Positions 1 to 10,369 are shown, counted from the stretch's first letter. The stretch: 35,829 nt of DNA from an uncultured Pseudomonadota bacterium (GCA_937983055.1 CALJLA010000284.1:1-35829); one strand, 5' to 3'. Program-made: numbers and translations. The notes: generated by a model from the letters alone, not told the origin.

Positions 1-28
1 TAGCCACCCCAAAACTAATCCCGCTCCA

Positions 29-229
29 TCACCAGCTGACCGCGTTGCCTGCGAGCATCTCCTTCATCAGATAGATGCGCCCGCGCGGACTGTCGAGTTC
101 GTCGCCGAGCAGTTGATAGGTCGGGCAGGTTGCGGTGCAGAAACCGCAGTGCACGCAGGCGCGCAGGATCTGGTCGGCCTCTTTGCCTTCCGGGGTGTTG
201 CGAATGTGCTCGGCAAGCTGGGTCTTCAT
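29..229 (-). pseudogene. glcF: Glycolate oxidase iron-sulfur subunit GlcF, N-terminal fragment (66 aa)
   Basis: GlcF is the iron-sulfur subunit that takes electrons from GlcD/GlcE during oxidation of glycolate to glyoxylate. The 66 residues match the GlcF N-terminus closely, including the first 4Fe-4S motif CVHCGFCTATCP and the following PRGRIYLMKEML stretch. A TGA at 29-31 then ends the frame, where the family normally continues to about 400 aa with a second cluster and the CCG-type domains. The last 28 bases of the window on this strand do not resume GlcF in any frame. It is the last gene of the gcl-hyi-glxR-ttuD-glcD-glcE-glcF operon, 13 nt from repeat element 1. It may be a real truncation or deletion, or an assembly or contig-end artefact. 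The identity is sure. Whether the gene is truly broken is not. Confidence 0.8.
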
Positions 230-242
230 GAATGCGGGTCAA

Positions 243-383
243 CCACAGAGACACAGAGGCACAGAGAAAAACGATGCGGCACGATAAGAAGAATATCGAT
301 GATTCAATCCAGCACCCGGCAGAACTCGCTCTGTTTCATGACCATTGAGCCTTTGATTTCTCTGTGCCTCTGTGTCTGTGTGG
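243..383. repeat. Octamer inverted-repeat element 1 (glcE/glcF gap)
   Basis: The left arm (243-267) is three tandem NCACAGAG octamers (CCACAGAG, ACACAGAG, GCACAGAG). The right arm (about 359-383) is their reverse complement with one or two mismatches, ending GTGTGG. The arms flank a unique spacer of about 90 bp. The element edge is 13 nt after the glcE stop codon and 13 nt before the glcF start, so it fills the whole gap. As RNA it would form a long stem with a large loop. Confidence 0.9.
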
Positions 384-396
384 CGAACTCAGTTCT

Positions 397-1446
397 TCAA
401 AACTCCGGATGAATGCGGCCCGGGCCGAACAGGCCCTCGGGGTCGAGCGCCTGCTTGAGGCGTTTGTGCAATGCGAGCAACTCGGGCGAGAACTGCTGGA
501 TGCCGCCGGACTTGTCCTGCGCGCGAAACAGCGTCGCGTGGCCACCTGCTTTCTGCGCCATTTCATGCACTTTCTTCGGACTCAGCGCCGCCGCGACCCA
601 GCGCAGGCTGCCGTTCCATTCGATCAGCGTGGGCCCGAGGTTGAGCGGGCCGACGGTAGAGCGGATCGACAGCCGCCAGAGGTTGTCGGCGCTGGCGAAG
701 AATGGGTGCGCCTGTTCCCGAACAGTGCGCCAGAACCCCGCATCCTCGACGTCGTCGCCGCCGATGCGTGCGCGGGCGGCCTCCACCGCCGGCTCGGCAC
801 CGGACAGGCGCACATACACCGCGCCGTCCACCAGGCAGGTGGCAGAGATCGGCAGCGGCTCGCCGGCCCAGCGGTTGACCTGCTCGATCGCCTTTTCTTC
901 CGTCATTGCCAGGCGCAGCGTGCGTTCGCGTTGCGGCCGCGGCAGCACCTTGACCGAAATCTCAAGCAGCAGGCCGAGGGTGCCGAACGAGCCCGCCATC
1001 AGCCGGGACAGATCGTAGCCGGCCACGTTCTTCATCACCTGGCCGCCAAAGCGCAGATCCTCACCCGCGGCATTGAGCATGCGCACGCCGAGCACGAAAT
1101 CGCGCGCGGCACCGGCCGCCGCACGCCGCGGCCCGGAAAATCCAGCCGCAATGCAGCCGCCGAAGGTGGCGCCGTCGCCGAAATGCGGCGGCTCGAAGGC
1201 GAGCATTTGCCCGCGCTGTGCCAGTGCGTGCTCAATCTCGGCGAGCGGTGTGCCGGCACGGGCCGTCAGTACCAGTTCGGTCGGTTCGTACTCAACGATG
1301 CCCGTATGGGCGCGCGTGTCGAGGATCTCGCCCTCGAGGCGCACGCCGTAGAAATCCTTGCTGCCACTGCCGCGGATGCGCAGCGGCCGGCGCGTCGCGG
1401 CGGCCGCCTTGATCTGTTCCTGGAAGGGCTGGATGGTTTCGGACAC
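397..1446 (-). CDS. glcE: Glycolate oxidase FAD-binding subunit GlcE
   Basis: This is the second flavin subunit of the membrane-associated glycolate oxidase complex GlcDEF (glycolate to glyoxylate). The 349-aa product has the family's length. It shows the FAD-binding (PCMH-type) region: LRIRGSGSKDF near residue 20, then GDGATFGGCIAAGFSGPRR, and VMKNVAGYDLSRLMAGSFGTLG in the middle. I chose the GTG at 1444-1446 (VSETIQPF...). The open frame continues upstream to 1773, but that extension reads through repeat element 2 and the glcD 3' end and has no family similarity. An AGAAG stretch precedes the GTG as a weak ribosome site. Repeat elements 1 and 2 lie on either side, within the operon. Confidence 0.93.
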   Translation of the reverse strand: MSETIQPFQEQIKAAAATRRPLRIRGSGSKDFYGVRLEGEILDTRAHTGIVEYEPTELVLTARAGTPLAEIEHALAQRGQMLAFEPPHFGDGATFGGCIAAGFSGPRRAAAGAARDFVLGVRMLNAAGEDLRFGGQVMKNVAGYDLSRLMAGSFGTLGLLLEISVKVLPRPQRERTLRLAMTEEKAIEQVNRWAGEPLPISATCLVDGAVYVRLSGAEPAVEAARARIGGDDVEDAGFWRTVREQAHPFFASADNLWRLSIRSTVGPLNLGPTLIEWNGSLRWVAAALSPKKVHEMAQKAGGHATLFRAQDKSGGIQQFSPELLALHKRLKQALDPEGLFGPGRIHPEF

Positions 1447-1457
1447 TTTGCTTCTAA

Positions 1458-1610
1458 CACGGAGGCACAGAGAACACAGAGTACACAGAGAACGGCTTCT
1501 TCCTGGCACGGTGCGGCTGGTTGCGGTCGAAGCCCAGACTTGCGGACAAGGCTTCGATGGTTTCGGTGTGGTTTCTTCTCTGTGTTCTCTGTGCCTCTGT
1601 GCCTCTGTGG
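1458..1610. repeat. Octamer inverted-repeat element 2 (glcD/glcE gap)
   Basis: The left arm (about 1458-1492) and right arm (about 1576-1610) are reverse complements built from CACAGAG units with some 9-nt periods (AACACAGAG, TACACAGAG). This is the most degenerate and longest copy. The spacer contains a nested 8-bp inverted repeat, TCGAAGCC (1527-1534) and GGCTTCGA (1550-1557). The element edge lies 14 nt after the glcD stop codon and about 11 nt before the glcE GTG start. Confidence 0.88.
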
Positions 1611-1624
1611 TTGAAAAAATGCTC

Positions 1625-3124
1625 TCAGAACCGCGGCAGGTCCGGAAACTTCTCCTGGCCTCGATGCACATGCATCGCGCCAAATTCGGCGCAGCGCTGA
1701 AGCGTCGGCACCGCCTTGCCCGGGTTGAGCAGGCCGAACTCGTCGAAGGCGTGCTTGACCGAGTGAAAGGCATTCAGCTCCGCCGTACGGAACTGCACGC
1801 ACATCTGGTTGATTTTCTCGACGCCGACGCCGTGCTCGCCGGTGATGGTGCCGCCGACTTCGACACACAGTTCGAGAATCGCGGCGCCGTATTCCTCGGC
1901 GCGCTTCAACTGGGCGTCGTCGTTGGCGTCGAACATGATCAGCGGGTGCAGGTTGCCGTCGCCGGCGTGAAAAACGTTGGCGCACTGCAGGTTGAACCGA
2001 TCAGACAGCTCGGCGATGCGCTTGAGCACCAGCGGCAGCTGCTTCTTCGGGATGGTGCCGTCCATGCAGAAGTAATCGGGCAGGATGCGGCCCACTGCAG
2101 GGAACGCGGCCTTGCGGCCGGCCCAAAACCTGAGCCGCTCCGCCTCGTCGCGCGAGACGCGAATTTCGGTGGCGCCGGCAGTCTTGAGTACTTCGGTGAC
2201 GCGGGCGATCTCGGCGGCGACTTCTTCTTCGGTGCCGTCCGATTCGCACAGCAGGATGGCCTGCGCGTCGAGCGGATAGCCGGCGCGCACGAACTGCTCG
2301 ACCGCGGCGGTCGCCTTCTGGTCCATCATCTCCAGCCCGGCGGGCACGATGCCGGCGGCAATGATGTCGCCCACGGCGCGGCCGGCCTTTTCGATGTCGT
2401 CGAATGCGGCGAGCACCACCTGGGCCTTCACCGGCTTGGGCAGCAGTTTGACCGTGATCTCGGTTACCACGCCGAGAAGCCCCTCCGACCCGGTCGCCAG
2501 CGCGAGCAGGTCGTAGCCGGCGCTGTCCAGGCCATCGCCGCCCAGCTCCATCAGCGTGCCGTCGACGGTAATGAAGCGCAGCCTGATGATGTTGTGTACG
2601 GTCAGTCCGTACTTCAGGCCATGGACGCCGCCGGAGTTCTCGGCGACGTTGCCGACGATCGAACAGGCGACATGGCTGGCCGGATCCGGCGCGTAATACA
2701 GTCCGTAAGCGGCGGCCGCCTCGGAGATCGCCGCGTTGCGCACACCGGGCTGCACCCGCGCGACGCGGGCCAGCGGATCGATTTCGAGAATACGCTTGAG
2801 CTTGGAAAGCCCGAGCAGCAGGCCGTGCTCGTACGGCAGGGCGCCGCCGGAGAGTCCGGTGCCGGCGCCGCGAAACACCACCGGCACGCGGCCTTCGTGG
2901 CAGATCTTCAGCACTGCGCGGATCTGCGCCTCGTCTTCCGGCAGCGCGACCGCGAGCGGCACCTTCCGGTACGCGGTGAGCCCGTCGCACTCGAACGGCT
3001 TGAGATCTTCCGGCGCGTGCAGCAGCGATGTTTTGGGGAGCACCGCCGACAGCCGGTCGACGAGCGCCTGTTTGCTGATGGTGGGCCGGACCGTTTCCGA
3101 CGGGAAGGCTTCGGGTTTGCCCAT
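1625..3124 (-). CDS. glcD: Glycolate oxidase FAD-linked catalytic subunit GlcD
   Basis: GlcD is the main flavoprotein subunit that oxidises glycolate (and D-lactate) to the 2-oxo acid. The 499-aa length is normal for GlcD. The FAD-binding domain shows FRGAGTGLSGGALP at residues 84-97 and a DPASHVACSIVGNVAENSGG stretch near 150-170. The C-terminal FAD-oxidase domain shows NVFHAGDGNLHPL and the ending GEHGVGVEK. AGGA precedes the ATG. The gene sits 8 bp downstream of ttuD with no repeat between, implying tight co-transcription. The glcE and glcF subunits follow. No residue loss was noticed. Confidence 0.96.
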   Translation of the reverse strand: MGKPEAFPSETVRPTISKQALVDRLSAVLPKTSLLHAPEDLKPFECDGLTAYRKVPLAVALPEDEAQIRAVLKICHEGRVPVVFRGAGTGLSGGALPYEHGLLLGLSKLKRILEIDPLARVARVQPGVRNAAISEAAAAYGLYYAPDPASHVACSIVGNVAENSGGVHGLKYGLTVHNIIRLRFITVDGTLMELGGDGLDSAGYDLLALATGSEGLLGVVTEITVKLLPKPVKAQVVLAAFDDIEKAGRAVGDIIAAGIVPAGLEMMDQKATAAVEQFVRAGYPLDAQAILLCESDGTEEEVAAEIARVTEVLKTAGATEIRVSRDEAERLRFWAGRKAAFPAVGRILPDYFCMDGTIPKKQLPLVLKRIAELSDRFNLQCANVFHAGDGNLHPLIMFDANDDAQLKRAEEYGAAILELCVEVGGTITGEHGVGVEKINQMCVQFRTAELNAFHSVKHAFDEFGLLNPGKAVPTLQRCAEFGAMHVHRGQEKFPDLPRF

Positions 3125-3132
3125 GACGGTTC

Positions 3133-4395
3133 CTAGAGAATCAGGATCGCGCGAAAGTCGTTCACGTTGGTGAGCGTCGGCCCGGTGACGACGAGATCGC
3201 CCAATCCGGAAAAGAAACTGTAGCCGTCATTATCGGCAAGCATCGCCTTGGCGTCCATGCCTGCGGCGGCCGCGCGCGACAGGGCATCGGGCGTGACCAC
3301 GGCGCCGGCGTTGTCTTCGGTGCCGTCGATACCGTCTGTGTCGCCGGCCAGCGCCCACACGTCGGGCGCGCCCTCCAGAGCGACCGTTAGCGCCAGCAGG
3401 AACTCGACGTTACGCCCGCCGCGTCCGTGGCCGTGCACGGTGACGGTGGTTTCGCCGCCGGAGAGCAGCACGCAGGGCGCCTTGACCGGCTGGCCATGGC
3501 GCAGCACCTGGCGGGTGATGCCGGCGTGCACGCGCGCCACCTCGCGCGCCTCGCCTTCGATCGCATCGCCGAGTATCAGCGGCTTTACGCCGGCGCGGCG
3601 GGCAACCCTGGCCGCTGCCTCCAGCGACATCTGCGGCGTGGCAATCATGCGCAATTCGGTGTTGGCGAGCCGCGGGTCGCCGGGTTTGGGCGTCTCCTCG
3701 GCCGCCGCTTCGAGGTGCGCGACCACCGAGCCCGGCTCGGTGATGCGGTACTTGCGCAGAATGGCGCGGGCATCGGCGAAGGTCGTGACGTCGGCCACCG
3801 TCGGCCCGGAGGCGATTACTGCCGGATCATCGCCGGGAATATCCGAGATCGCCTGCGTGACTACCCGTGCCGGATGAGCGGCCGCTGCCAGCCGCCCGCC
3901 CTTGACCGCCGAAAGATGCTTGCGCACGCAGTTCATCTCGGTGATGTTGGCCCCGCTCTTCAGCAGTGCGCGGTTGATCGCCTGTTTGTCGGCGAGGGTG
4001 ATGCCCGGCGCGGGCAGGGTGAGCAGGGCCGAGCCGCCGCCGGAAACCAGAAACAGCACCAGGTCGTCGGCGCTCAGGCCGCGCACCATCTGCAGGATGC
4101 GCTCGGCGGCCTCGCGGCCGGCCATGTCCGGCACCGGATGCGCGGCTTCCACCACTTCGATCTTCCGGGTCTTGACCCGGTGACCGTAGCGCGTGACGAC
4201 CAGGCCTTCCAGCGGCCCGTTCCAGCGGCTTTCCACCGCCTTGGCCATGGCTGCCGCGGCCTTGCCGCAGCCGACGACAATGGTGCGGCCCCTGGGCGGC
4301 TCCGGCAGGAACTTGCGCAGCGACTTCTGCGGCAGCGCCGCCTTGATCGCGGCGTCGAACATCGATTCAAGCAGCTTGCGCGGGTCTTCGATCAT
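3133..4395 (-). CDS. ttuD: Glycerate 2-kinase, TtuD/GckA (MOFRL) family
   Basis: The 420-aa protein belongs to the MOFRL-type glycerate kinases, often labelled hydroxypyruvate reductase TtuD in older annotations. It is expected to phosphorylate D-glycerate to 2-phosphoglycerate, passing glyoxylate carbon to glycolysis. Visible hallmarks are VVGCGKAAAAMAKA near residue 41, FLVSGGGSALLTLPAPG near 120, NCVRKHLSAVKGGRLA near 155, LSGGETTVTVHGHGRGGRN near 310 and DTDGIDGTEDNAGA near 348. It lies between glxR, which makes glycerate, and glcD, which fits the kinase role. No other glycerate kinase is in the window. The upstream gap of 204 bp holds repeat element 3. The ribosome site is weak. Confidence 0.92.
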   Translation of the reverse strand: MIEDPRKLLESMFDAAIKAALPQKSLRKFLPEPPRGRTIVVGCGKAAAAMAKAVESRWNGPLEGLVVTRYGHRVKTRKIEVVEAAHPVPDMAGREAAERILQMVRGLSADDLVLFLVSGGGSALLTLPAPGITLADKQAINRALLKSGANITEMNCVRKHLSAVKGGRLAAAAHPARVVTQAISDIPGDDPAVIASGPTVADVTTFADARAILRKYRITEPGSVVAHLEAAAEETPKPGDPRLANTELRMIATPQMSLEAAARVARRAGVKPLILGDAIEGEAREVARVHAGITRQVLRHGQPVKAPCVLLSGGETTVTVHGHGRGGRNVEFLLALTVALEGAPDVWALAGDTDGIDGTEDNAGAVVTPDALSRAAAAGMDAKAMLADNDGYSFFSGLGDLVVTGPTLTNVNDFRAILIL

Positions 4396-4435
4396 TGGTC
4401 GCTCTGGCGGGAGGCAGAAGGGAAGAGCTTGTTTA

Positions 4436-4582
4436 CCACAGAGGCACAGAGGGCACAGAGAAGAACACGCTAAGAGTTGAGAGCCTGGCGGATTGCACGC
4501 GTGGACAAGCCTGCCGTGTGCGTTCGATCATTTTTCTCTCTTTCTCTTGATGCCGTTCTCTGTGCCCTCTGTGTCTCTGTGG
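4436..4582. repeat. Octamer inverted-repeat element 3 (glxR/ttuD gap)
   Basis: The left arm (4436-4462) reads CCACAGAG, GCACAGAG, GGCACAGAG. The right arm (4555-4582) reads as the reverse complement, CTCTGTGCCCTCTGTG then TCTCTGTGG. The 90-bp spacer is unrelated to those of the other copies and contains a pyrimidine run (TTTTTCTCTCTTTCTC). The element edge lies 17 nt after the glxR stop codon and 40 nt before the ttuD ATG. Confidence 0.9.
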
Positions 4583-4599
4583 TAAATCGCAGTCAACAG

Positions 4600-5481
4600 C
4601 TACTTCGCAACCTTGTGGTTGGCCAGCGCTTCCAGCGCCTGCACCATGCCGGAGTGGTCCCATTTGCCGCCGCCCTGTGCCTGGCAGGCGCTGAACAGCT
4701 CCTGGGCGGTGGCGGTGTTGGGCAGGCTCATCTTCAGCGCGCGCGCCGACGACAGCGCCAGGTTCAGGTCCTTCTGGTGCAGCTCGATTCGAAAGCCAGG
4801 GTTGAAGGTGCGCTTGATCATGCGCTCTCCGTGAATTTCGAGCACCTTCGACGAGGCGAAGCCCCCCATCAGCGCCTGGCGGACGCGGGCCGGGTCGACG
4901 CCCGCTTTCGAAGCGAACAGCAGCGCCTCGCCGACTGCCTCGATGTTGAGCGCGACGATGATCTGGTTGGCAACCTTGGTGGTTTGCCCCGCGCCCACGT
5001 CGCCGACCAGGGTGATGTTCTTGCCCATCAGCTCGAACAGCGGCTTGACCTTGTCGAAGGTCTTGTCGGCGGCGCCGACCATGATGGTGAGTGTGGCGTT
5101 CTCGGCGCCGACCTGTCCGCCGGACACCGGCGCATCGACGTAGTCGGCGCCGAGCTTGCGGATCTTCTCGGCGAAGGTCTTGGTCTCGATCGGCGAAATC
5201 GAGCTCATGTCGACAACGATCTTGCCCTTCGACAGGCCGGCGGCGACGCCGTCGTCGGCGAACAGCACCTTCTCGACGTCCGGCGTGTCCGGCACCATGG
5301 TGATGATGACGTCGGCCTTTTGCGCCACTTCTTTCGGCGACTTGCAGGCGGTGCCGCCGGCCTTGGCAAGCTCGTCCGGCACGCCGCTGCGCGAGTTGAG
5401 AAACAGCGTATGGCCGCCCTTGATCAGATGGGCCGCCATCGGCTTGCCCATGATGCCCAGTCCGATGAATCCGATGTTCAT
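4600..5481 (-). CDS. glxR: Tartronate semialdehyde reductase (2-hydroxy-3-oxopropionate reductase)
   Basis: This enzyme reduces tartronate semialdehyde, the Gcl product, to D-glycerate with NAD(P)H. The 293-aa product is a beta-hydroxyacid dehydrogenase. The Rossmann GFIGLGIMGKPMA is at residues 4-16, the substrate loop DAPVSGGQVGAENATLTIMVG near 120-140, and GAGQTTKVANQI carries the family's catalytic lysine near 170. The ATG at 5479-5481 is preceded by GGGAG. An in-frame upstream ATG at 5526 lies inside repeat element 4 and would add residues of no family similarity, so I rejected it. GlxR and GarR names both apply to the family. The context next to gcl and hyi favours glxR. Confidence 0.93.
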   Translation of the reverse strand: MNIGFIGLGIMGKPMAAHLIKGGHTLFLNSRSGVPDELAKAGGTACKSPKEVAQKADVIITMVPDTPDVEKVLFADDGVAAGLSKGKIVVDMSSISPIETKTFAEKIRKLGADYVDAPVSGGQVGAENATLTIMVGAADKTFDKVKPLFELMGKNITLVGDVGAGQTTKVANQIIVALNIEAVGEALLFASKAGVDPARVRQALMGGFASSKVLEIHGERMIKRTFNPGFRIELHQKDLNLALSSARALKMSLPNTATAQELFSACQAQGGGKWDHSGMVQALEALANHKVAK

Positions 5482-5514
5482 GTCGTTCTCCCTATTCTTT
5501 GGCGTACTGAGTTG

Positions 5515-5649
5515 CCACAGAGACACAGAGGCACAGAGAAGACCTGATCGGGAACGCGTTCGCTCGCCTGCAACGGCTCAACCCATGGGTCGAAGTTGGG
5601 CTTGATCTCTTGAGGCAGTGTTTTTCTCTGTGCCTCTGTGGCTCTGTGG
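5515..5649. repeat. Octamer inverted-repeat element 4 (hyi/glxR gap)
   Basis: The left arm (5515-5540) is CCACAGAG, ACACAGAG, GCACAGAG. The right arm (5624-5649) is TCTCTGTGCCTCTGTG then GCTCTGTGG. The spacer is about 83 bp, unrelated to the others, with a CCCATGGG palindrome. The element edge lies 13 nt after the hyi stop codon and 33 nt before the glxR ATG. Confidence 0.9.
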
Positions 5650-5662
5650 TGAAAGGATCTTC

Positions 5663-6439
<777 letters not shown>

Positions 6440-6557
6440 TGCGGATGTCCTCCGGTGTCGTGCGGCGGGCGCTGTGGGTTGCTCGGCCAGTCCGAGGGTG
6501 CCGGCGGCCGGCTTCGAGGCCCGCGCGTTATTGTTGTAAAGGCTCTGCGGATTATAT

Positions 6558-6595
6558 CCGCCGCCGGCGGCGGGAATCTCCGCGGCCGGCGGCGG
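6558..6595 (-). other. GC-rich hairpin between gcl and hyi
   Basis: CCGCCGCCGGC (6558-6568) and GCCGGCGGCGG (6585-6595) are perfect reverse complements around a 16-nt loop. It begins 18 bp after the gcl stop codon in the direction of transcription. No T-run follows on the minus strand, so it is not a classic terminator. It could slow RNA decay or lower expression of the genes after gcl. Function is inferred only. Confidence 0.45.
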
Positions 6596-6613
6596 TAATC
6601 AGCGAAGAGTGGC

Positions 6614-8407
<1,794 letters not shown>

Positions 8408-8477
8408 GGCGTTCTCCTCCTTCGGTACAGATTGTTGGTTTGCTCGGCGTTAGCCGACACCATAGACTTAACTAAAA

Positions 8478-8498
8478 AGAATGATAAGACGACATTCT
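8478..8498. promoter_or_regulatory. Candidate LysR-type operator (T-N11-A palindrome)
   Basis: In the 141-bp gcl/lysR gap, AGAATG (8478-8483) and CATTCT (8493-8498) form a perfect inverted repeat with a 9-bp spacer. The core ATG-N9-CAT gives T(8482)-N11-A(8494), the LysR-family consensus. The surrounding bases are AT-rich in an otherwise GC-rich region. It sits about 50 bp before the lysR start and 70 bp before gcl, a suitable place to control both. Confidence 0.6.
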
Positions 8499-8548
8499 CT
8501 CGTTATTTACTGTACAAAAAGTATGGAAATCTCGAAAAGTCTATTTTT

Positions 8549-9463
8549 ATGAATAAGTTGAAAGAAATAGAAGCCTTTGTTGCCGCCACTGAAGCAGGCA
8601 CGCTGACCGCCGCGGCGCTGCGCGAGGGCGTCACGCCGGTGATGATGGGCCGACGCATCGACGCGCTGGAGAAGCGGCTTGGCGTGAAGCTGCTGCATCG
8701 GTCCACCCGGCATCTGTCGGTCACCCAGCAGGGCGTGGTTTTTCTCGATCATTGCAGAAAACTGCTCGCCGATCTGCAGGAAGCGGAGCGGCTGGTCAGC
8801 GAGGGCCGGCGCAAGGTGACCGGGCATCTGATCGTCTCGGCGCCGGCGGCTTTCGGCCGCAAGCACGTGGCGCGGCACGCCTCCGCGTTCATTGCCGAGA
8901 ATCCGGAGCTGCGCATCTCGTTCAACCTGACCGACCGCGTGGTGGACCTGGTGCGCGAAGGCTACGACTTCGGCATTCGCATCGGCGGCGCGATCGACCC
9001 GTCGTTCGTGGCGATCAAGCTGGCCGCCAACCGCCGGGTGGTGTGCGCGAGCCCGTCCTATCTTGCGCGCCGGGGGCGTCCCGAGACGCTGGACGACCTG
9101 GCGCGCCACAACTGTCTCGCCTTCAACCTGCAGGGCGGCCAGCAGCGAGGCTGGTACTTTCAGCAGGGCGGCAAGGGGGTCACCATTCGGGTGGCTGGCA
9201 ATCTCGACTGTAACGACGGCGAGCTGCTGCACCGCTGGTCGCTGGAGGGGCTGGGGCTCGCCTGGCGCTCGACCTGGGAGATCCAGCGCGAACTGTCGAG
9301 CGGCGAGCTGGTCACGGTGCTGGACGACTACGCGCTGCCGCACTACGACATCATGGCTGTCTATCCTCAGCAGCGCCACGTGCCGGCCAAGGTGCGCCTG
9401 TTCATCGAGCACCTGAAGACGCTCTACGCGCAGCCGGACTACTGGTCGCGCGAGGCCGGCTGA
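8549..9463 (+). CDS. LysR-family transcriptional regulator, probably of the glyoxylate operon
   Basis: The 304-aa protein has normal LysR length. The winged helix-turn-helix is residues 1-62, with FVAATEAGTLTAAALREGVT and RIDALEKRLGVKLLHRSTR, followed by the linker helix and a periplasmic-binding-like effector domain (roughly 90-290). I chose the ATG at 8549. The frame is open far upstream, but that part is antisense to gcl. The gene is divergent from gcl, with the candidate T-N11-A box between them. By analogy with other divergent LysR pairs, it probably senses glyoxylate, glycolate or a related acid and activates the operon. The effector is inferred, not seen. The AT-rich start region differs from the GC-rich body. 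Confidence 0.9.
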   Translation: MNKLKEIEAFVAATEAGTLTAAALREGVTPVMMGRRIDALEKRLGVKLLHRSTRHLSVTQQGVVFLDHCRKLLADLQEAERLVSEGRRKVTGHLIVSAPAAFGRKHVARHASAFIAENPELRISFNLTDRVVDLVREGYDFGIRIGGAIDPSFVAIKLAANRRVVCASPSYLARRGRPETLDDLARHNCLAFNLQGGQQRGWYFQQGGKGVTIRVAGNLDCNDGELLHRWSLEGLGLAWRSTWEIQRELSSGELVTVLDDYALPHYDIMAVYPQQRHVPAKVRLFIEHLKTLYAQPDYWSREAG

Positions 9464-9476
9464 GTGGTGCGGCCCG

Positions 9477-9482
9477 TATAAT
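9477..9482 (+). promoter_or_regulatory. Candidate -10 box upstream of the MoxR gene
   Basis: A perfect TATAAT lies in the 51-bp gap between the LysR stop and the MoxR ATG, about 32 nt before that ATG. I see no matching -35 hexamer at 16-18 bp, so this is a weak call. Confidence 0.3.
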
Positions 9483-9514
9483 CGGGTGAACGCCGATTTC
9501 TCCAAGAAACCCAA

Positions 9515-10357
9515 ATGAAATTCACCGGAACCGATTCTTACGTCGCCACCGACGATCTGAAGATGGCGGTCAACGCGGCGGTCACGCTGGAGCGTCCGCT
9601 GCTGATCAAGGGCGAGCCGGGCACCGGCAAGACGATGCTGGCGATCGAGGTGGCCAAGGCGCTGCAGCGCCCGCTGGTGCAATGGCACATCAAGTCGACC
9701 TCGAAGGCGCAGCAGGGTCTGTACGAGTACGATGCGGTATCGCGGCTGCGCGATTCGCAGCTCGGCGACGACCGGGTGCACGACATCCGCAACTACATCG
9801 TGCGCGGCCCGCTGTGGGAGGCCTTCGAGTCGGAGTCGCCGGCGGTGGTGCTGATCGACGAGATCGACAAGGCGGACATCGAGTTTCCCAACGACCTGCT
9901 GCGCGAGCTCGACCGCATGGAATTCTATGTTTACGAGACGCAGCAGCTGGTGAAGGCCAGGCACCGGCCCACCATCATTATCACCAGCAACAACGAGAAA
10001 GAGCTGCCGGACGCCTTTCTGCGCCGCTGCTTCTTTCACTACATCCGGTTTCCGGACAAGGACACGATGCAGAGCATCGTCGACGTGCATTTCCCGGGGC
10101 TCAAGCGCACGCTGCTGCGCGAGGCGCTGGAGGCCTTCTTCGAGATTCGCGAAGTGCCGGGGCTCAAGAAAAAACCGTCGACTTCCGAGCTGCTCGACTG
10201 GCTGAAGCTGCTGGTCGCGGAAGATATTCCGCCCGAGGCGCTGCGCGCCGAAGACAGCCACAAGATCATCCCGCCGCTGCACGGCGCGCTGCTCAAGAAC
10301 GAGCAGGACGTGCACCTGTTCGAGCGGCTGGTGTTCATGTCGCGGCGGGCAAGGTAA
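9515..10357 (+). CDS. MoxR-family AAA+ ATPase
   Basis: This 280-aa MoxR-type AAA+ protein probably acts as a chaperone or remodeller together with the VWA protein that follows. Walker A GEPGTGKT is at residues 33-40 and Walker B VVLIDEIDKAD near 109. A sensor-1 stretch IIITSNNEKELPDAFLRRCFFHY lies around 155, where the RRC arginines resemble the arginine-finger region. MoxR/VWA pairs are known to mature or activate metalloenzymes such as methanol dehydrogenase, CO dehydrogenase and RuBisCO. The client here is not evident. The carbonic, PQQ and diiron enzymes elsewhere in the window are possible but unlinked. Repeat element 5 separates it from its partner gene. Confidence 0.92.
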   Translation: MKFTGTDSYVATDDLKMAVNAAVTLERPLLIKGEPGTGKTMLAIEVAKALQRPLVQWHIKSTSKAQQGLYEYDAVSRLRDSQLGDDRVHDIRNYIVRGPLWEAFESESPAVVLIDEIDKADIEFPNDLLRELDRMEFYVYETQQLVKARHRPTIIITSNNEKELPDAFLRRCFFHYIRFPDKDTMQSIVDVHFPGLKRTLLREALEAFFEIREVPGLKKKPSTSELLDWLKLLVAEDIPPEALRAEDSHKIIPPLHGALLKNEQDVHLFERLVFMSRRAR

Positions 10358-10369
10358 GTCTTGTTCTCA

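Noticed and set aside
364..1614. Long plus-strand open frame of 416 codons over glcE
   Set aside because: It is antisense to a clear GlcE gene and is open because of high GC. No recognisable domain.
243..5649. The octamer repeats as a CRISPR array
   Set aside because: Repeats are inverted pairs in separate intergenic gaps kilobases apart, with arms of short tandem octamers, not regularly spaced direct repeats. No cas genes are present.
8507..10315. Minus-strand 602-codon frame opposite LysR and MoxR
   Set aside because: It is a shadow of two well-supported plus-strand genes, with histidine/arginine-rich low-complexity content.
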